Assembly (NCBI RefSeq): GCF_964019385.1
Contig: NC_088654.1
Span: 13,039,700 to 13,103,699 of the forward strand
Reading direction: 5' to 3'
Length of the DNA: 64,000 nt
Origin: Sycon ciliatum
Taxonomy: Eukaryota > Porifera > Calcarea > Leucosolenida > Sycettidae
In this document: in pieces, positions 23,059 to 35,098 of the stretch
Layout: each line of letters starts with the position of its first letter
How positions within the stretch are numbered: the stretch's first letter is position 1
The notes under the pieces: generated by a model
Told to the model about the DNA's origin: nothing
Databases searched by the model: none
What the model saw: the letters and a program-made list of their open reading frames with translations, nothing else
Position numbers and translations under genes: made by a program

Positions 23059-24178
23059 AATTGCTTTAGCTTAGTTGGCATCCAGTGCAATCCGCGAGAG
23101 AGTTACATTATTTATTTAATATTTATTTATTTATTTTGTTTCTGTTTATATAAGCACGTTGTGCTTCAGCTCCAGTGCCCTGAGCGGTCTAGGGCTTTGT
23201 TGTTGCGGGTTAACTGGGAGGCTTAGAGTCATTGCAACTGGGTTTAGTTGGTGTCGAGTTCATTAGTGAGATGAATCATTAATATTTAGTCGTTTAAAGT
23301 TATCGTGTGGAGAACTGCAGTGTCCGCCAGGCTTGCGATGGTACGAGAAAAGGCTCTACCGGTTGTTGTTTGCTATATTCACTTTATGTAGGAACATTTA
23401 CTGCGGTGTTGCTCTGGTGTTGTGTGGTGCGTGCTGTAGGTGGCACCTGGTGCCACGTTTTCCGGTTCCAGGATCCGAGATAGGCAACAGTTGCCATATC
23501 GCTGCCGCTGATGTCGAGGTGGTGGGCATGGCTGCGTGATGGAGGACACCAGGTGTCACGCTGAGACAGTAGGAGCCAGTATCCTAAGCGCTCCAGCTGG
23601 TAGAGGTCATGCCAGGTTTTCACAGGGACGGCTATGCTTTGTCTGTCTTGTGCAGTAAGCCTGCACACCCCGCATTTCGTTGTGTGTACAGTGGTGGATG
23701 ATGTGCATGAGCAAAATATACAAAGAACGTACAGCTATGCATATATGCTTGACCCATGCCTACGATAGTACATGTCGGTGCCATTCAAAATTCATCCATA
23801 AAAGGCATTTCTGAACGCATTTTGTCTCTAATATGAATGTTTTGTCCTCATTTTCTTCAGAATATTTGAATTACATGCTGGCTTCATTCCAATATTACCT
23901 TTGTCGCTCAATATGCCATATAATATGAACTGTCCCACAAGAATATGCGGAAATATGCGCCAGCATTTTTGGTCAATGCCTAATTCTCACCCACTACATG
24001 CATCAATTACATTGCAAAAGTTTATTTTCAAATACCGGAACACCTAGGCTCAGTTCAGTTTTAATATCTCCCGTAGTGAGAGACGCTCCAATAAAATTAT
24101 CCTCACCAAAGCCTTGACAACATCCAAATCACTCTTTTTTAGGGCTGAAACAATTATACCGATAACTCGCATCGATCG
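23059..24178. other. No gene seen; possible LTR remnant at its start
   Basis: A TATATAAGC box lies at 23145-23155, just after the Gag-like fragment, and the stretch opens with TGTTAGAATTG. It could be a solo 3' LTR, but I cannot find its matching end. The rest shows no gene. Confidence 0.35.
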
Positions 24179-25302
24179 TTAAGAGTGCAATCGATAATCG
24201 TTAGTGTTCAAAAAGTGTGCTAACGATTTTTTACGCATGCATATTAGTGATGCCTTTTCCGCTGCTGCATGGGTAGATGACACAAATCTCTCCCAGGTTT
24301 GGTCTAGCGTGGAAATATCTTCAGGCGGGGTGTTTATGTCTGGCAACGTGCTTGCTATGGCATTTTTGAAACTTTCAGCAGAGTCTTGTGTGGGTTCGTT
24401 GTACTTGATGAAACAGCGGTCGTTGGTTGCTTTAGATGTTGTACACCGCCAGAATGTTAGTCGAAAATCTGCAATAACCGGATGGTGATCGGATCTTGTT
24501 GTGAATCCACCGTATGACCTGGCATTCACAACGCGCACTGTGTTTGATCTTCGCATAATCACAAAATTAATCATGTTTCGAACAGGTTGGCCCTGTGTAC
24601 GAGCCCATCCGAGAACCATGTCGAACGATGCTGCATACGATGTTTGAACAGGGTGTTGCACAACATCAGATTTTGCTCCTCACACAGCTCAATCAGTCTC
24701 TCACCGGTCGCGTTGCTTGATACGTGCTTGGAGAAACATCCCACTGCACCTCCTGAAGCAGGTCGGGCGCTCCCTACTTTTGCATTCAGGTCTCCCAATA
24801 TCATAAAATCATCTCTTCTACTGACCTCCCGGGCAATACCTCGTAGTGTGGAGTAGAAGTCATCTGTTTCCTGAGGATGTGATGTCGAGCGTTGCAGCGT
24901 CGGAGCGTAGCAGCAGACCACCGTGAGGGAGTTGCTGTCACGTCGAGGTCCATTTCGGAGACGAACTGATATCATCCGTTCGGAGATAAATTTGTACGAC
25001 TCCACATTATTTATTAGTTTCTTGTTGATGAGAAGGCCAACTCCAGCTCTAGACGACGAGCCACCCGAACAATACAGAACATGTCCGTTGTCGTACGTGT
25101 CTACACCGGCTCCGTTCAGCCAGGTCTCCGTCAGTCCGAGGATGTCAAGCCTGTATTGTTCGAAATCTTGTATTATTGTAATTTTCTTGGTGTTGCTTTT
25201 CAAGGAACGAGCGTTGAACGTTCCTGCTCTGAGGGACGAGTCATTCCTACTGCGCTCCGTAAATATAGTAATTGTTGCCTTCGGCTTATTCAAGCCACTC
25301 AT
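24179..25302 (-). pseudogene. LINE endonuclease (EEP) domain without reverse transcriptase
   Basis: The minus strand encodes an apurinic-like endonuclease of a non-LTR retrotransposon. Motifs are TFNARSL, LGLTETWL (catalytic Glu), AGVGLLIN, VVCCYAPT, MILGDLNAKVG and, in a second frame, SDHHPVIADFR. A one-base shift near 24600-24620 separates the first 243 codons from the rest. After about 24179 there is no reverse transcriptase. LINE fragments usually lose their 5' part, so a surviving 5' part alone is unusual. Confidence 0.85.
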
Positions 25303-25349
25303 CTAGTAGCAACTCATCTGTCTGGAAACATTGTCAAGGAACAAAAGTC

Positions 25350-25485
25350 TCTCGCAAGAGCGAGAGCTGCCGGGAGCTCAACCCGACAACCCAAAAACTC
25401 TTGTGTTTATGGGAATATAAACACTGTCTATAAAACCTTGGCGTAGCCGAGGTTTTTATAGCAGTGTTTATTCTATACATAATAT
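25350..25485. repeat. Short fold-back element, apex CCTTGGCG-AGCCGAGG
   Basis: Arms around 25415-25440 and 25442-25475 pair (ATAAACACTG...CAGTGTTTAT), closing on AAACCTTGGCGTAGCCGAGG. The apex is nearly identical in the fold-backs at 26260-26370 and 60268-60395. Confidence 0.65.
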
Positions 25486-25547
25486 AACCCATATCGCCGT
25501 AATATCGACCGCTTGTATCGACCGCTTGTATCGACCACTTAGGCATT

Positions 25548-25959
25548 AGGGAGGTTCCGGAGTACGATTTTCCGTGCCAAAATCCGTATGGCCGCTACGG
25601 ATTTTTTCCAGGCGTGCTCCATACGATTTTTCGGCACGGAGAATCCGTGTGGACTGGCTTTCATACGAACCATGTTTCGTATGGAGATTTTGCGTCATCG
25701 GGTGCAGAAAGATTTTTCGCGTACAAATTTGGTACGAGAAACATCGATTTTCCGCGGGAAGTTTTGATTTCGGTACAAATTTTCAAAATAAAAAGGCATA
25801 ACGCGGGAATGTGACGTGCTTGTGATCGTAACCCAGGCAATGACGGCAAACACATAAGTTCCGTACCCCGGAACTTTTCACTGCTCGAAAACGACGTATG
25901 AAATATCCGTAGCGCCTCCACGGATTTTGGCACGAAAAATCGTACTCCGGAACCTCCCT
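25548..25959. mobile_element. MITE with about 40-bp terminal repeats (AGGGAGGTTCCGG)
   Basis: The terminal inverted repeats start AGGGAGGTTCCGGAGTACGA and continue for about 40 bp with one mismatch. The first eight bases equal those of the element at 11398, so they are likely one superfamily. No clear target duplication is visible. Confidence 0.8.
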
Positions 25960-26044
25960 GTTATCTTTCGACTTTGGAGGGACTTAGAATTTTCTCTCCA
26001 CTTCAAAAAAATATTTGAAAGAAAGAAGACAAAGGAAGAGAACA

Positions 26045-26112
26045 AGCAGGATTTGAACCCACAACAGTATGAATCTCAAGCAACCCCTTATACCACCCAG
26101 CCACTGTGCTGC
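26045..26112 (-). other. tRNA-like sequence (probable SINE head or tRNA pseudogene)
   Basis: On the minus strand, TGGCTGGGTGGT resembles an A box and GGTTCAAATCC a B box, at plausible spacing for a Leu/Ser-type tRNA. The acceptor stem does not pair, so I do not call a functional tRNA. Confidence 0.45.
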
Positions 26113-26259
26113 AGATGCTGAACCCTGTTGTTCTTACAGTCTTGTACTCAGAATAGGCAACATCCTATGTACACTATAGTACAAAATGCTATACTAAAAA
26201 GGTTAAAATAGCTCCTAAAGGTTCAAATTTGGGGTTATGGCAAAGGAATCGTGATTAAT

Positions 26260-26370
26260 AGGATATTGACTTCGACTTCGGTCTATATGGGAAATATAGG
26301 CCTCGTAAAAGACCTCGGCGGACCTCGGTATTTTACTCGGCCTATATTTTCCCATATAGACCTCGTCTTT
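26260..26370. repeat. Short fold-back element with GACTTCG arms
   Basis: GGTCTATATGGGAAATATAGGC pairs with its inverse on either side of the apex GACCTCGGCGGACCTCGG. It shares apex and arm motifs with 25350-25485 and 60268-60395. Confidence 0.6.
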
Positions 26371-27482
26371 TTTTTTGCAACAAGGGTCAGGTATGTTCCG
26401 TGGGACATATCATCATTCCATTACATCACTCCACCTTCTACTCACACCAACACCTACCATCCTACGCTCGGTCAAAACAAATTATTAAACTGTACTAAAG
26501 CACACCAACTCTCAACAATTATGCCTCAACAATCCAAACCGGAAAACCAATGATGACTGTCCTGGAAACATGGTAAATATACAGATAATTGACTTACACT
26601 AGCTACAGAATTTCAAAAGCCCCGGATAAGAAACAAGTAAACATATTGTTCAATAGGTATTCTACCTACAGGTAACAGCCGATAACTACGAACTCGAAAA
26701 AGAAAAGAAAGAAAGAAAGTATTGAGCACGTGTATAGACAATTTGCAAACAAGGTTCAGTCAGGATACACTACAATATACATGGATTACATAATGGCAGA
26801 ACAAACAAGGCAGGACCAAACATTCCAACAGCTGTTGCGTGAATCGGTGGGACATGCTATGATGTTGGGCAATGTTACATGCTATTCTCGCGTGTGGCAT
26901 AATGAAAAAAATGCTAACTTAACCTAACCATGCTGTTTGTTGCTAGTGCGCATTTTGCCCATTACCGCCCTGCTGTAGTACGTGTTTTTGTTGCTTCGGA
27001 AACGTGCAAGGGTATCTGTTCGATGCGAATTTCAGCACCTTCCAGAGTGAGGAAATTGGATTTGCATGTATAAGGGTTCTATGCAAGAGCGAGTTAAGAC
27101 GAAACATGGCATCCACGCTTTGCTGGGAATATGGTTTGGGCTGAATGTCAATCTCGAGTACCCAAAAGCAACACAATAGATTAAGCAAGGGTCTGTGCGA
27201 GCCACGAGTGTTTTGCGTTCCAATGTGTTTTCAGCGCCATTGTTAGTGCAGGCCATTGAGCCGTTTGAAAAAGAGTGAAAATGAAAATTACCCACTTCCC
27301 CATCGCGCTATGCTGTCGCGTGACATGACAGCAAAACCTTCACAAGAGGGGGCAATGGTTCAACAGCAATCCATTCGTTTTTTCGCATTTGTCGGAATTT
27401 GTTGGTTGATTTTGACTGAAGTTAAGGCCGGTGGATTGTTTTTTAATCTCATTTTGCTTGAGTGTACAACAGCCGACGCAGA

Positions 27483-28025
27483 ATGCCTCCAATTATGCAT
27501 CCAGATCCTTTTGAAGTAGGAGACTTGATAATGACTGTGTTAACGAATTCGGAGATTGCCACTATATCAGATCCAGGATACTCTCGACCCGGTACCCACT
27601 CGCATGGTCCTTGGCAAGGAGGTCCGCCAATGTTCATTGCAGATGCAACGTGTGTTGTTCAGATTCACGGGCATAATCTATTCCATCTTCATCGTGCTGC
27701 CTCCTTGAACGACATACAAGAGTTCATTGATGAATCGGAGAGGGTCGATATGAACTTGCAAGACTTCTCATACGGAACGGGAGAAAACGATGAAGAACCA
27801 GATTACACAGTTCTGCGGATGCACTTCGCGGCAGCGGTTGATGCAGACCAAACTCGTCTCGCCTTGGATTGGTTCGCAAATGTTTCGCTAATCTGGAGTA
27901 CTCTTCAAGACGGGATGCCAACATTCACTGTGGAGTCGTTTCACATAGTCATCATGTTGCCTTGCACTGTTCGTCAAAGACAAGGACCCGTTGCTTATCG
28001 TGTAACTAGACAACCAACCGCATAG
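27483..28025 (+). CDS. Unrecognised single-exon family, subfamily I, gene 5
   Basis: This 180-aa member has an intact frame, with the ATG in the same ATGCCTCCA context as its relatives. It is closest to gene 1 in the middle (SERVDM-LQDFSYGTGEND) and to gene 3 at the C-terminus and in its 3' flank, suggesting exchange between copies. The upstream conserved block is at about 26930-27480. Function is unknown. Confidence 0.72.
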   Translation: MPPIMHPDPFEVGDLIMTVLTNSEIATISDPGYSRPGTHSHGPWQGGPPMFIADATCVVQIHGHNLFHLHRAASLNDIQEFIDESERVDMNLQDFSYGTGENDEEPDYTVLRMHFAAAVDADQTRLALDWFANVSLIWSTLQDGMPTFTVESFHIVIMLPCTVRQRQGPVAYRVTRQPTA

Positions 28026-28423
28026 TCAAAATCATAGGAAGTGGATGTTTAATATGGTTTCAGCTTGTCGACCTGTCATCATTGTTTTGACTTTTCAGGT
28101 GTAAGGTAAACGTCTTCACGACTCTGGTGCTTGACGCAACTAGGAAAGAGTTTGATATGGAGTTTTTGGTTTTTGGGTTTGAAAATCTGTATTTTTACAC
28201 ATGCATAAAGAGTTTGATTTCTTCTCCAATGTATGCTGCATTGCATTTTAATCCATTGTGTAACATTTTGCCCGTAAAAGAGGATGGTCAACTTCAACGA
28301 GAACTAACTGTAAAAAGAGATACGGATATCCAAATCAAAGCAAGCTTTTCTTGATACATCTCCGTTCTATAACTTGCACAGCAACTGAAACTGGAAACAG
28401 CAGTGCAAGATAAACCAGGAATA

Positions 28424-28621
28424 GGGTCCGGCGGATTCTGCCGGCAGAAATATCGGCAGAATTCGGTACTGTTTCTAGTAAGTTTCATACATGTTTGGTT
28501 TGTAGATAAAAAATGGAGCAGAACTCAAAGAATTGCCCGCCATTAAGTTTGTATGGTTCTGCCAATTTCACTGCTTTTCGAGCAGAATCTGTCACCTTTT
28601 CGAACAGAATCCGCCGGTCCC
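28424..28621. mobile_element. MITE with CCGGCGGATTCTGC terminal repeats (unit E copy)
   Basis: Same element and position as 19507-19703 in unit C, inherited through the segmental duplication. Confidence 0.72.
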
Positions 28622-28967
28622 AAACCAGGAATAGCAGTGTCTTGCTGAGTAGCGTTTTTGAACAACAGTGGTAAACTAAACTTCTCGGTTTGTTGTATAG
28701 GATAAGCATGGTGATGGTAAGGAGAGTGTATGATAAATATGGTGGTAAAGACACACCTGGCAGTATGGCGGTAAACACACGCCTGCCCACACACGCTCGC
28801 TAGGCTGCAAAGTTCTGGCACAGAGCTCTCCTTCTCACCACCACCACCACCACCATCAGTTCTCGCCTGGCGCCTGGTCGATGCATGGCTGGCGGTATCC
28901 GGCATAGCAGGCTGGTACATCAAGTAGCGCATGGCACATAGATGATGACACAGCAACGACATAGCTC

Positions 28968-29011
28968 GATTGCGACGTACGTTTCGTCCCCGCTGGACTC
29001 ATCAGGCAATC
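28968..29011 (-). ncRNA. Hammerhead ribozyme (inverted monomer)
   Basis: On the minus strand GATTGC (29011-29006) pairs with GCAATC (28973-28968) as stem I. CTGATGA, stem II GTCC/GGAC, GAA and a short stem III ACG/CGT follow, with GTC as cleavage triplet. All core residues are intact. Confidence 0.9.
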
Positions 29012-29125
29012 TTCTTCTTGGATGTCTTCATACGGAGCTTGACTCGGGAGAATGAAGTTGAAGACATATTCATTCTCCCGAGTCAAGCCCCGAGTCAAGC
29101 TCCGTATGAAGACATCCAAGAAGAA

Positions 29126-29169
29126 GATTGCCTGATGAGTCCAGCGGGGACGAAACGTACGTCGCAATC
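29126..29169 (+). ncRNA. Hammerhead ribozyme, monomer 1
   Basis: Stem I is GATTGC (29126-29131) with GCAATC (29164-29169). CTGATGA is at 29132-29138, stem II is GTCC/GGAC with an AGCGG loop, and GAAAC is at 29152-29156. Stem III is ACG/CGT with a two-base loop. Cleavage is predicted after C29163 (GTC). Such a tiny stem III is typical of retrozyme and Penelope hammerheads, thought to work best as dimers. Confidence 0.93.
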
Positions 29170-29480
29170 GAGCTATGTCGTTGCTGTGTCATCATCTATG
29201 TGCCATGCGCTACTTGATGTACCAGCCTGCTATGCCAGATACCGCCAGCCATGCATCGACCAGGCGCCAGGCGCGAACTGATGGTGGTGGTGGTGGTGAG
29301 AAGGAGATCTCTGTGCCAGAACTTTGCAGCCTAGAGAGCGTGTGTGGGCAGGCGTGTGTTTACCGCCATACTGCCAGGTGTGTCTTTACCACCATATTTA
29401 TCAACCATAAGTACAGCTGCAGTGGTGTCTTCAACTTCATTCTCCCGAGTCAAGCTCCGTATGAAGACATCCAAGAAGAA

Positions 29481-29524
29481 GATTGCCTGATGAGTCTAGC
29501 GGGGACGAAACGTACGTCGAAATC
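29481..29524 (+). ncRNA. Hammerhead ribozyme, monomer 2 (weakened)
   Basis: The core is intact (CTGATGA 29487-29493, GAAAC 29507-29511, GTC ending 29518). Stem II has a G-U pair (GTCT/GGAC) and stem I one mismatch (GATTGC against GAAATC). It is expected to be slower than its neighbours. Confidence 0.88.
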
Positions 29525-29835
29525 GAGCTATGTCGTTGCTGTGTCATCATCTATGTGCCATGCGCTACTTGATGTACCAGCCTGCTATGCCGGATACCGC
29601 CAGCCATGCATCGACCAGGCGCCAGGCGCGAACTGATGGTGGTGGTGGTGGTGAGAAGGAGAGCTCTGTGCCAGAACTTTGCAGCCTAGAGAGCGTGTGT
29701 GGGCAGGCGTGTGTTTACCGCCATACTGCCAGGTGTGTCTTTACCACCATATTTATCAACCATAAGTACAGCTGCAGTGGTGTCTTCAACTTCATTCTCC
29801 CGAGTCAAGCTCCGTATGAAGACATCCAAGAAGAA

Positions 29836-29879
29836 GATTGCCTGATGAGTCCGGCGGGGACGAAACGTACGTCGCAATC
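29836..29879 (+). ncRNA. Hammerhead ribozyme, monomer 3
   Basis: CTGATGA is at 29842-29848, GAAAC at 29862-29866, cleavage after C29873, and stem I GATTGC/GCAATC is perfect. The stem II loop differs from monomer 1 by one base. Confidence 0.93.
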
Positions 29880-32800
29880 GAGCTATGTCGTTGCTGTGTC
29901 ATCATCTATGTGCCATGCGCTACTTGATGTACCAGCCTGCTATGCCGGATACCGCCAGCCATGCATCGACCAGGCGCCAGGCGAGAACTGATGGTGGTGG
30001 TGGTGGTGAGAAGGAGAGCTCTGTGCCAGAACTTTGCAGCCTAGAGAGCGTGTGTGGGCAGGCGTGTGTTTACCGCCATACTGCCAGGTGTGTCTTTACC
30101 ACCATAATTATCAACCATAAGTACAGCTGCAGTGGTGTCTTCAACTTCATTCTCATAAGGAGAGTGTAATTCATTCCATGAAGTGGTACTAGAAGACAAC
30201 CCATGTTCAGCAAAACCTGTCAAGGCCACCACTCGGATAAGGCGACCACCTGTCCTAGAAGATCACTAAAATCAGCACCATGAGATGCTACTTTCCAGTC
30301 AACTGATCCTGGATAAGGAGACCACCTGGTAACAAAAAAAAACTCCCTCCCTAGCTGCATTCCTATCGATGCCTGGTCGTCGGCTATGATTCCGAGACCT
30401 CCGGTCGGATGAGCCTCGCCAACCACATCGGCACATCGCACCTACTCCCCTTGGTCTTGTTGTCCAGTGTCATTTCAGTTGTCCTCTTCCCCTGATTATT
30501 TGTAGGGCTGTGTTTTTTAGTATAAAAAAATAATAAATAGGTGAGACCGTGTTTTGAAAGTCCCTTGAGCGGTGGTCGTCTTAGACAGGTTTCACTGTAA
30601 TCACATGATAAAGGCAAGAAATGGTTTACGACTGGATCCCAATAGAAACTAACCTTCTGATATTCACAATTCTGCGGACCTGTTTTTGCTCTGCGATCCT
30701 AACCCCCTACCTGAGCATAGCAATGTCACGCTCAGGCAGTTTTACATGTGCATTTACCACCATCTCATAGTATTTGATGTATCTGGCCACGTCCCCATCA
30801 GCCACGCACACTTGCCGTTTATTGTCCTGCTGTTGCCTTAATGCTGTAGAGTATATTGCTACCCTTCAACGTTTTCTTGTTACAATAAACCTTTGAGTCG
30901 TGTCTCTTTTGTTACATGCAATATTTTGTTCAGTTATTTTCCTCTTCTCTGTTTATTGCGATATGAAGAAAGAGCACAACTCCTGAGTAACGTGATATAA
31001 AAGAACATCAAATCCAACAGAGTCTGCATCCTGCTAATTGCTATTGAATTTCGTGGCTGCCTGGAAAGGCACCAATATGCAGTGTAACACTGCACAATTT
31101 GTAACTGCCTTTCTCTTCTCCTGCTCCCCGTTGCGTGCCATCTCCACACTTAAACAAAGGGACGACGATAACTACACTTAAAAGACTGTTTATTAACACG
31201 ACGACGAAACACAACTAGACATGACAAACTCAAGACGAAGACTGCTTTTCACACCACAGCAACATGCGCATGCACCAACATGACGTATACATGACGTACA
31301 CAAAATAACGTACTACAACATAACTCCCTCCCAAGAGTAGAATCGTCCTCGATTCTAATAATAAAACAGAGGAAAAAGAGGAAAAAATCACACAAATCAC
31401 TCAATCATACCACACCAGTCACACCCATAAATAAAACACCTCTGCTTGGACTGCAGACTATTAAACAAAACTCTTTCCGCCACCCGGAACACCTGCCACG
31501 GTCGCTTTAACACGTGTAGGAACTGATAACCTCAAAAAATCTAAGCTACTTCACTCAACACACCACCTCACGATCACGAAAAAAAAAATGTGAGAGCAAA
31601 AATCATATGAATAACAAAAAGAACAACATCCACTGGCTCTGGGGGGGGGGCCTCTAGTTAACCTCATTGACGAGCAAATCATAAACCGAATAGAACATAC
31701 GCGCTGTGTGGGCGCCTCTTTACCCTCGAGGAAAGCAAATAATAAGGAACAAATTATTGGGAGAACAGACAATTCAAAACTCACATACTCATTATGTTCA
31801 CAACAACACACGTACCCTCTCGCCAACGAGACCCCTCACGCCATCTGCCATCCCGTCCGCCATCTCAAGGAGCGCTGCTCAGCGTCGACATCCTCACACT
31901 GCAGCCTCTTATGTTGTTTTCACCTTCCATACTTCTTTTTTCAGCTTTTCTTCTGGGCACAGTTTTACGTCATGTCCGGGACCACCAGCGACGACGACTG
32001 CCAAGAGACGGGAGAGGCGAATGATGAAGGACGAGGACGACGGACGAACTTCTTCAAGACGGACAAAACTGTGACGATAGGACGACTGGAGATGACGTCG
32101 GAAACTGGGAGCGAAGGCCACGCAGGACGAATCCAGAAGTTGACGTTTACAAAATTTCCATCAACATAAGACGATGGTCTATGTTGGTGTTGCAAAAAGA
32201 ATTACTTTAAAGTATTAAATTCAATTCAGAAGACTCTTGAACTATACAATGTGAACGTGATCAAGTGGAAGCAGCTAGTTCAGCAATCATATAAATATCA
32301 CAGATGTTGTTCTGAAAAATAGGGAATGAATTAAAAAAAATTAGTATGAATGGGAGTCACATCGCTGCGAGTTGGTCGTGTAGTTGACGATATCTGCCAG
32401 CTATCACAGCCACAATGGATTGAGCATATCTGCAATTCATACTTTAATACATTCGCCAAGGCATGGGATAACGAGACATCTCCTTCAGCCTCGTTTGTTG
32501 CTACCATTTGCAATAAAAAACCAGATAAGTACCTGAAGTTTAGAACGCTGATGCCTAGTGACTGCTATCACCTTTTGCTTGTGATGCTTTAACTAAAGTT
32601 TTGGATGGGCCTATTGGGTTACAAACTCTTCGTAATTCCTTCTGCTATGGTCGTTGGGAGGACATTTCCCCTGCAACTGGGATGGATAGGGGGTTTCCCG
32701 TGCAACTGGGATGGATAGGGGGTTTCCCGTGCAACTGGGATGGATAGGGGTCCATTACCAAAACACTGACTGCCGTGTTCATTATAGCTTCCTCGTTGCT

Positions 32801-33459
32801 ACAACCTTCAGGATTTCTCTCGTTGGCAAACAATGTAGGGAAGCAAAATAATTATTACGACCGTAGGTTTCAGAGCGATGGCACTGGATTGTAATTAATT
32901 TTGTTCCTCAACATAAGGTTAATTAAATTACAATATTGTTATATTACCGACGAGGAAACAGTCATAAAATAGCAACGAAAAATATCAACTGTGCACTCCT
33001 AACCATGTAAAAAAACGATTAAAATGAAACAATTCCAGAATGTTCTCTTGTGGCTATTATCAGTGAAACATCGTAACATAGTAAGAATCATTAAAACAAC
33101 CAGTTATATTGCTAGAATAATATGAAAATAGAGGTGATAGTGCAGCAGCTCGCAGTTATGCATAACGCGTGTAAAGTAAAAAAAGTATCTTATCGTTTCC
33201 GTTCCCAAAGGGAACTCACGACGGCCGCGTAAGGCCGCGGTCACACATGCACTTTTTTTGGCTGCGCCGCCAAAGCGTAACTTACGCTTCCGCCGTTGCC
33301 TCGGCAAAGGCGGAGGCGTAAGTTACGCTTTGGTGGAAAGCTTGGATTTCGCTCCGCCAGAAAAATGCGAGCGGAACCTACGCGTTCGCGGATCCGCTTT
33401 GGCGGAACCTGCATAATATTCTGCAAAGTGAAGGCTACTGTCACTGAGTCTGTGTTTGT

Positions 33460-35098
33460 GTGTCGCTACTGTTGTTGCTTGGTTGTCGTTTGGTACTCTC
33501 TTTGCGTGTAGACTGCCTGGGGATCTTCCCTGCATGTACTAGGGCCGTGAAGTGGACTCTAGAGCTGGAAGAACTATTGCTGTCCATGTGTTTCGAAGTA
33601 AAAACCCGGTTTGATAAAAAGATGAAGAAGGATATTGATAAGTTCAAGTGAATTGCACAGAAATTGAAAGAGGAGCAGGATGTTGACGTGAGTTATAAAC
33701 AAATAAAGGATAAGATAACATCTGTGAAGAAGACTGGAAACTCCAAGATGAAGACCTCTGTCCTGCCTCTTGTCCGAGATAGAGAAAAGGAGCGGACAGG
33801 AGCAGCTGTGGACGAGGACGACGACAATGATCTGGACTGGGAGGATATTGTAAAGCGTGCCAAGTGGCCTCTTCTCAAGCGCTATTATGATCTGTTCAAT
33901 GCTCACCCCACCATGGGAATAGCCCTGGGCACGGACACCGCTAGCAGTAGCGAGGAGGAGGATTGTGACACCGGTGCTGATAGGAGTGCTGCTGCTGCTG
34001 ATGCGAATGCTGGTGCAGCTGGTTTAGGGCTCCAAGTTCAAGTGGAAGACGATGAAGTAGATGAAGCACTGCCCGTTCTAGTGGATGAAGACTACGGGGT
34101 AGGTGATGACCTGCAAGCGAGCGCGATGTGCCACCCAGGAGCAGCGACAACGAAGATAACGAACAGGCCGTGGCTGAACAACCAGCAAGGGGTGCTCAAG
34201 CACAGGTAGCAGTCGAGTGACGCACAGCAACACCCAACACCCAACACCCAACACAACACACCACCTACAAGAATTGTGCGTGGACGTACCCAAACAGTAA
34301 CACCCAACACACCACCTACAGGAATTGTGCGTGGACGTACCCAAACAGTAACACCACCCCAGCAGGAGCAACAGCGGCAGTTCCTTGACGGAATGGGTGC
34401 AATTCTAGACGGTCAAGCGCAGCAAACTTTAGCCATCCAGGTGAGTTTAAATTTTGAAAATGTGCCCACGAATAAATCTTTTTTTTAATCCACTGCAGTA
34501 ACTACAAGTAGGTAAATGTTTGGAATGTTTCATTGAAAACCGAACAGTTCTCTACTCCCCAGTGTCCTGAATTTCTGTGTACCGTATTTTACGGCGTAAA
34601 GAGCACACTGGAGCATAAGCCCGACCCAGATTTTTATAACGAAATATAGACGAATTCCATACATTTCACGGTTCATTTCATCATAAAGCCGCACCAACCT
34701 TTTTTCGTTGATGACCAGCGTTTAAAGCGCGGCTTTTACGCTGGAAATAGGGTACTTAATGTATAACTCCGTTTTGTAATGTTCTTCGTCACCGTTAGGC
34801 GCTGCATCTGTATTATTGGGTGTTAGCGGCCGTCATGAGTTCCCTCGGGAACGGACACGACAATTTGCTTTCTTCTTCTTCTTTTTTAGATTGACTGCAG
34901 GCCCAGCTCCAGCAACAGCAACAGCTGTTTGAGGAGCGGATGAGACAACAGGATGAAGACAAGGATGCCAGGGCACAGGAGCGCCATCAGCAGTTTGTTA
35001 TGACTATGCAGCAATCCATGATGACATTTCAAGGCACGCTGATGCAGAACCTCTTTGGAAGGAGGAGACGACATGCCAGCAGCAGCGACTCTGATTAA
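33460..35098 (+). pseudogene. Myb/SANT-like DNA-binding protein of the Harbinger element (two nonsense codons)
   Basis: Harbinger transposons carry a Myb-like partner that brings the transposase to the ends or the nucleus. The frame opens before VKWTLELEELLLSMC, a SANT-type first helix with the key Trp. A TGA at 33649-33651 falls where the domain's second Trp is expected (before IAQKLKEE). Acidic stretches and a tandem 17-residue RIVRGRTQTVTP repeat follow. A second stop, TAG, is at 34207-34209. Coding resumes in the same frame to a GT splice donor at 34441. An acceptor AG at 34899-34900 leads into a phase-0 exon encoding a Gln-rich coiled coil (LQQQQQLFEERM) and a basic tail, ending at 35098. 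The consistent frame with just two stops suggests recent inactivation. Confidence 0.75.

Larger units (their letters stand above)
28731..30156 (+). mobile_element. Retrozyme-like array of 355-bp hammerhead monomers
   Basis: About three head-to-tail monomers with a period of 355 bp run from about 29067 to 30156. The first part (28731 to about 29066) is the same sequence inverted. The 12-bp direct repeat AAGGAGAGTGTA flanks the whole insert (28719-28730 and 30157-30168). Unit C has the single site AAGGAGAGTATA at 19801-19812. A hammerhead lies in every monomer. Long target duplications plus an inverted 5' part are what target-primed reverse transcription can produce. No protein is encoded; open frames of about 153 codons here merely lack stops. 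This fits animal retrozymes, which borrow another element's machinery. Confidence 0.88.
26793..32945 (+). repeat. Segmental duplication unit E (gene 5 unit)
   Basis: It is collinear with unit C and carries gene 5. Differences are the hammerhead array (28731-30156), an insert at 30335-30541, and three tandem copies of a 31-bp GGGTTTCCCGTGCAACTGGG unit at about 32660-32750 where unit C has one. Confidence 0.8.

Noticed and set aside
28731-30156. CRISPR-like array
   Set aside because: Repeats are long (355 bp), tandem and without spacers, in a eukaryotic context.
29175-30169. Repeated 153-codon frames in the hammerhead array
   Set aside because: They arise because the 355-bp monomer lacks stops in one frame. 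They span the ribozyme and differ at their ends only by array position.
21111-32169. Frames of about 153 codons in units C and E
   Set aside because: The reading frame is not conserved between the two copies, so I treat the segment as non-coding.
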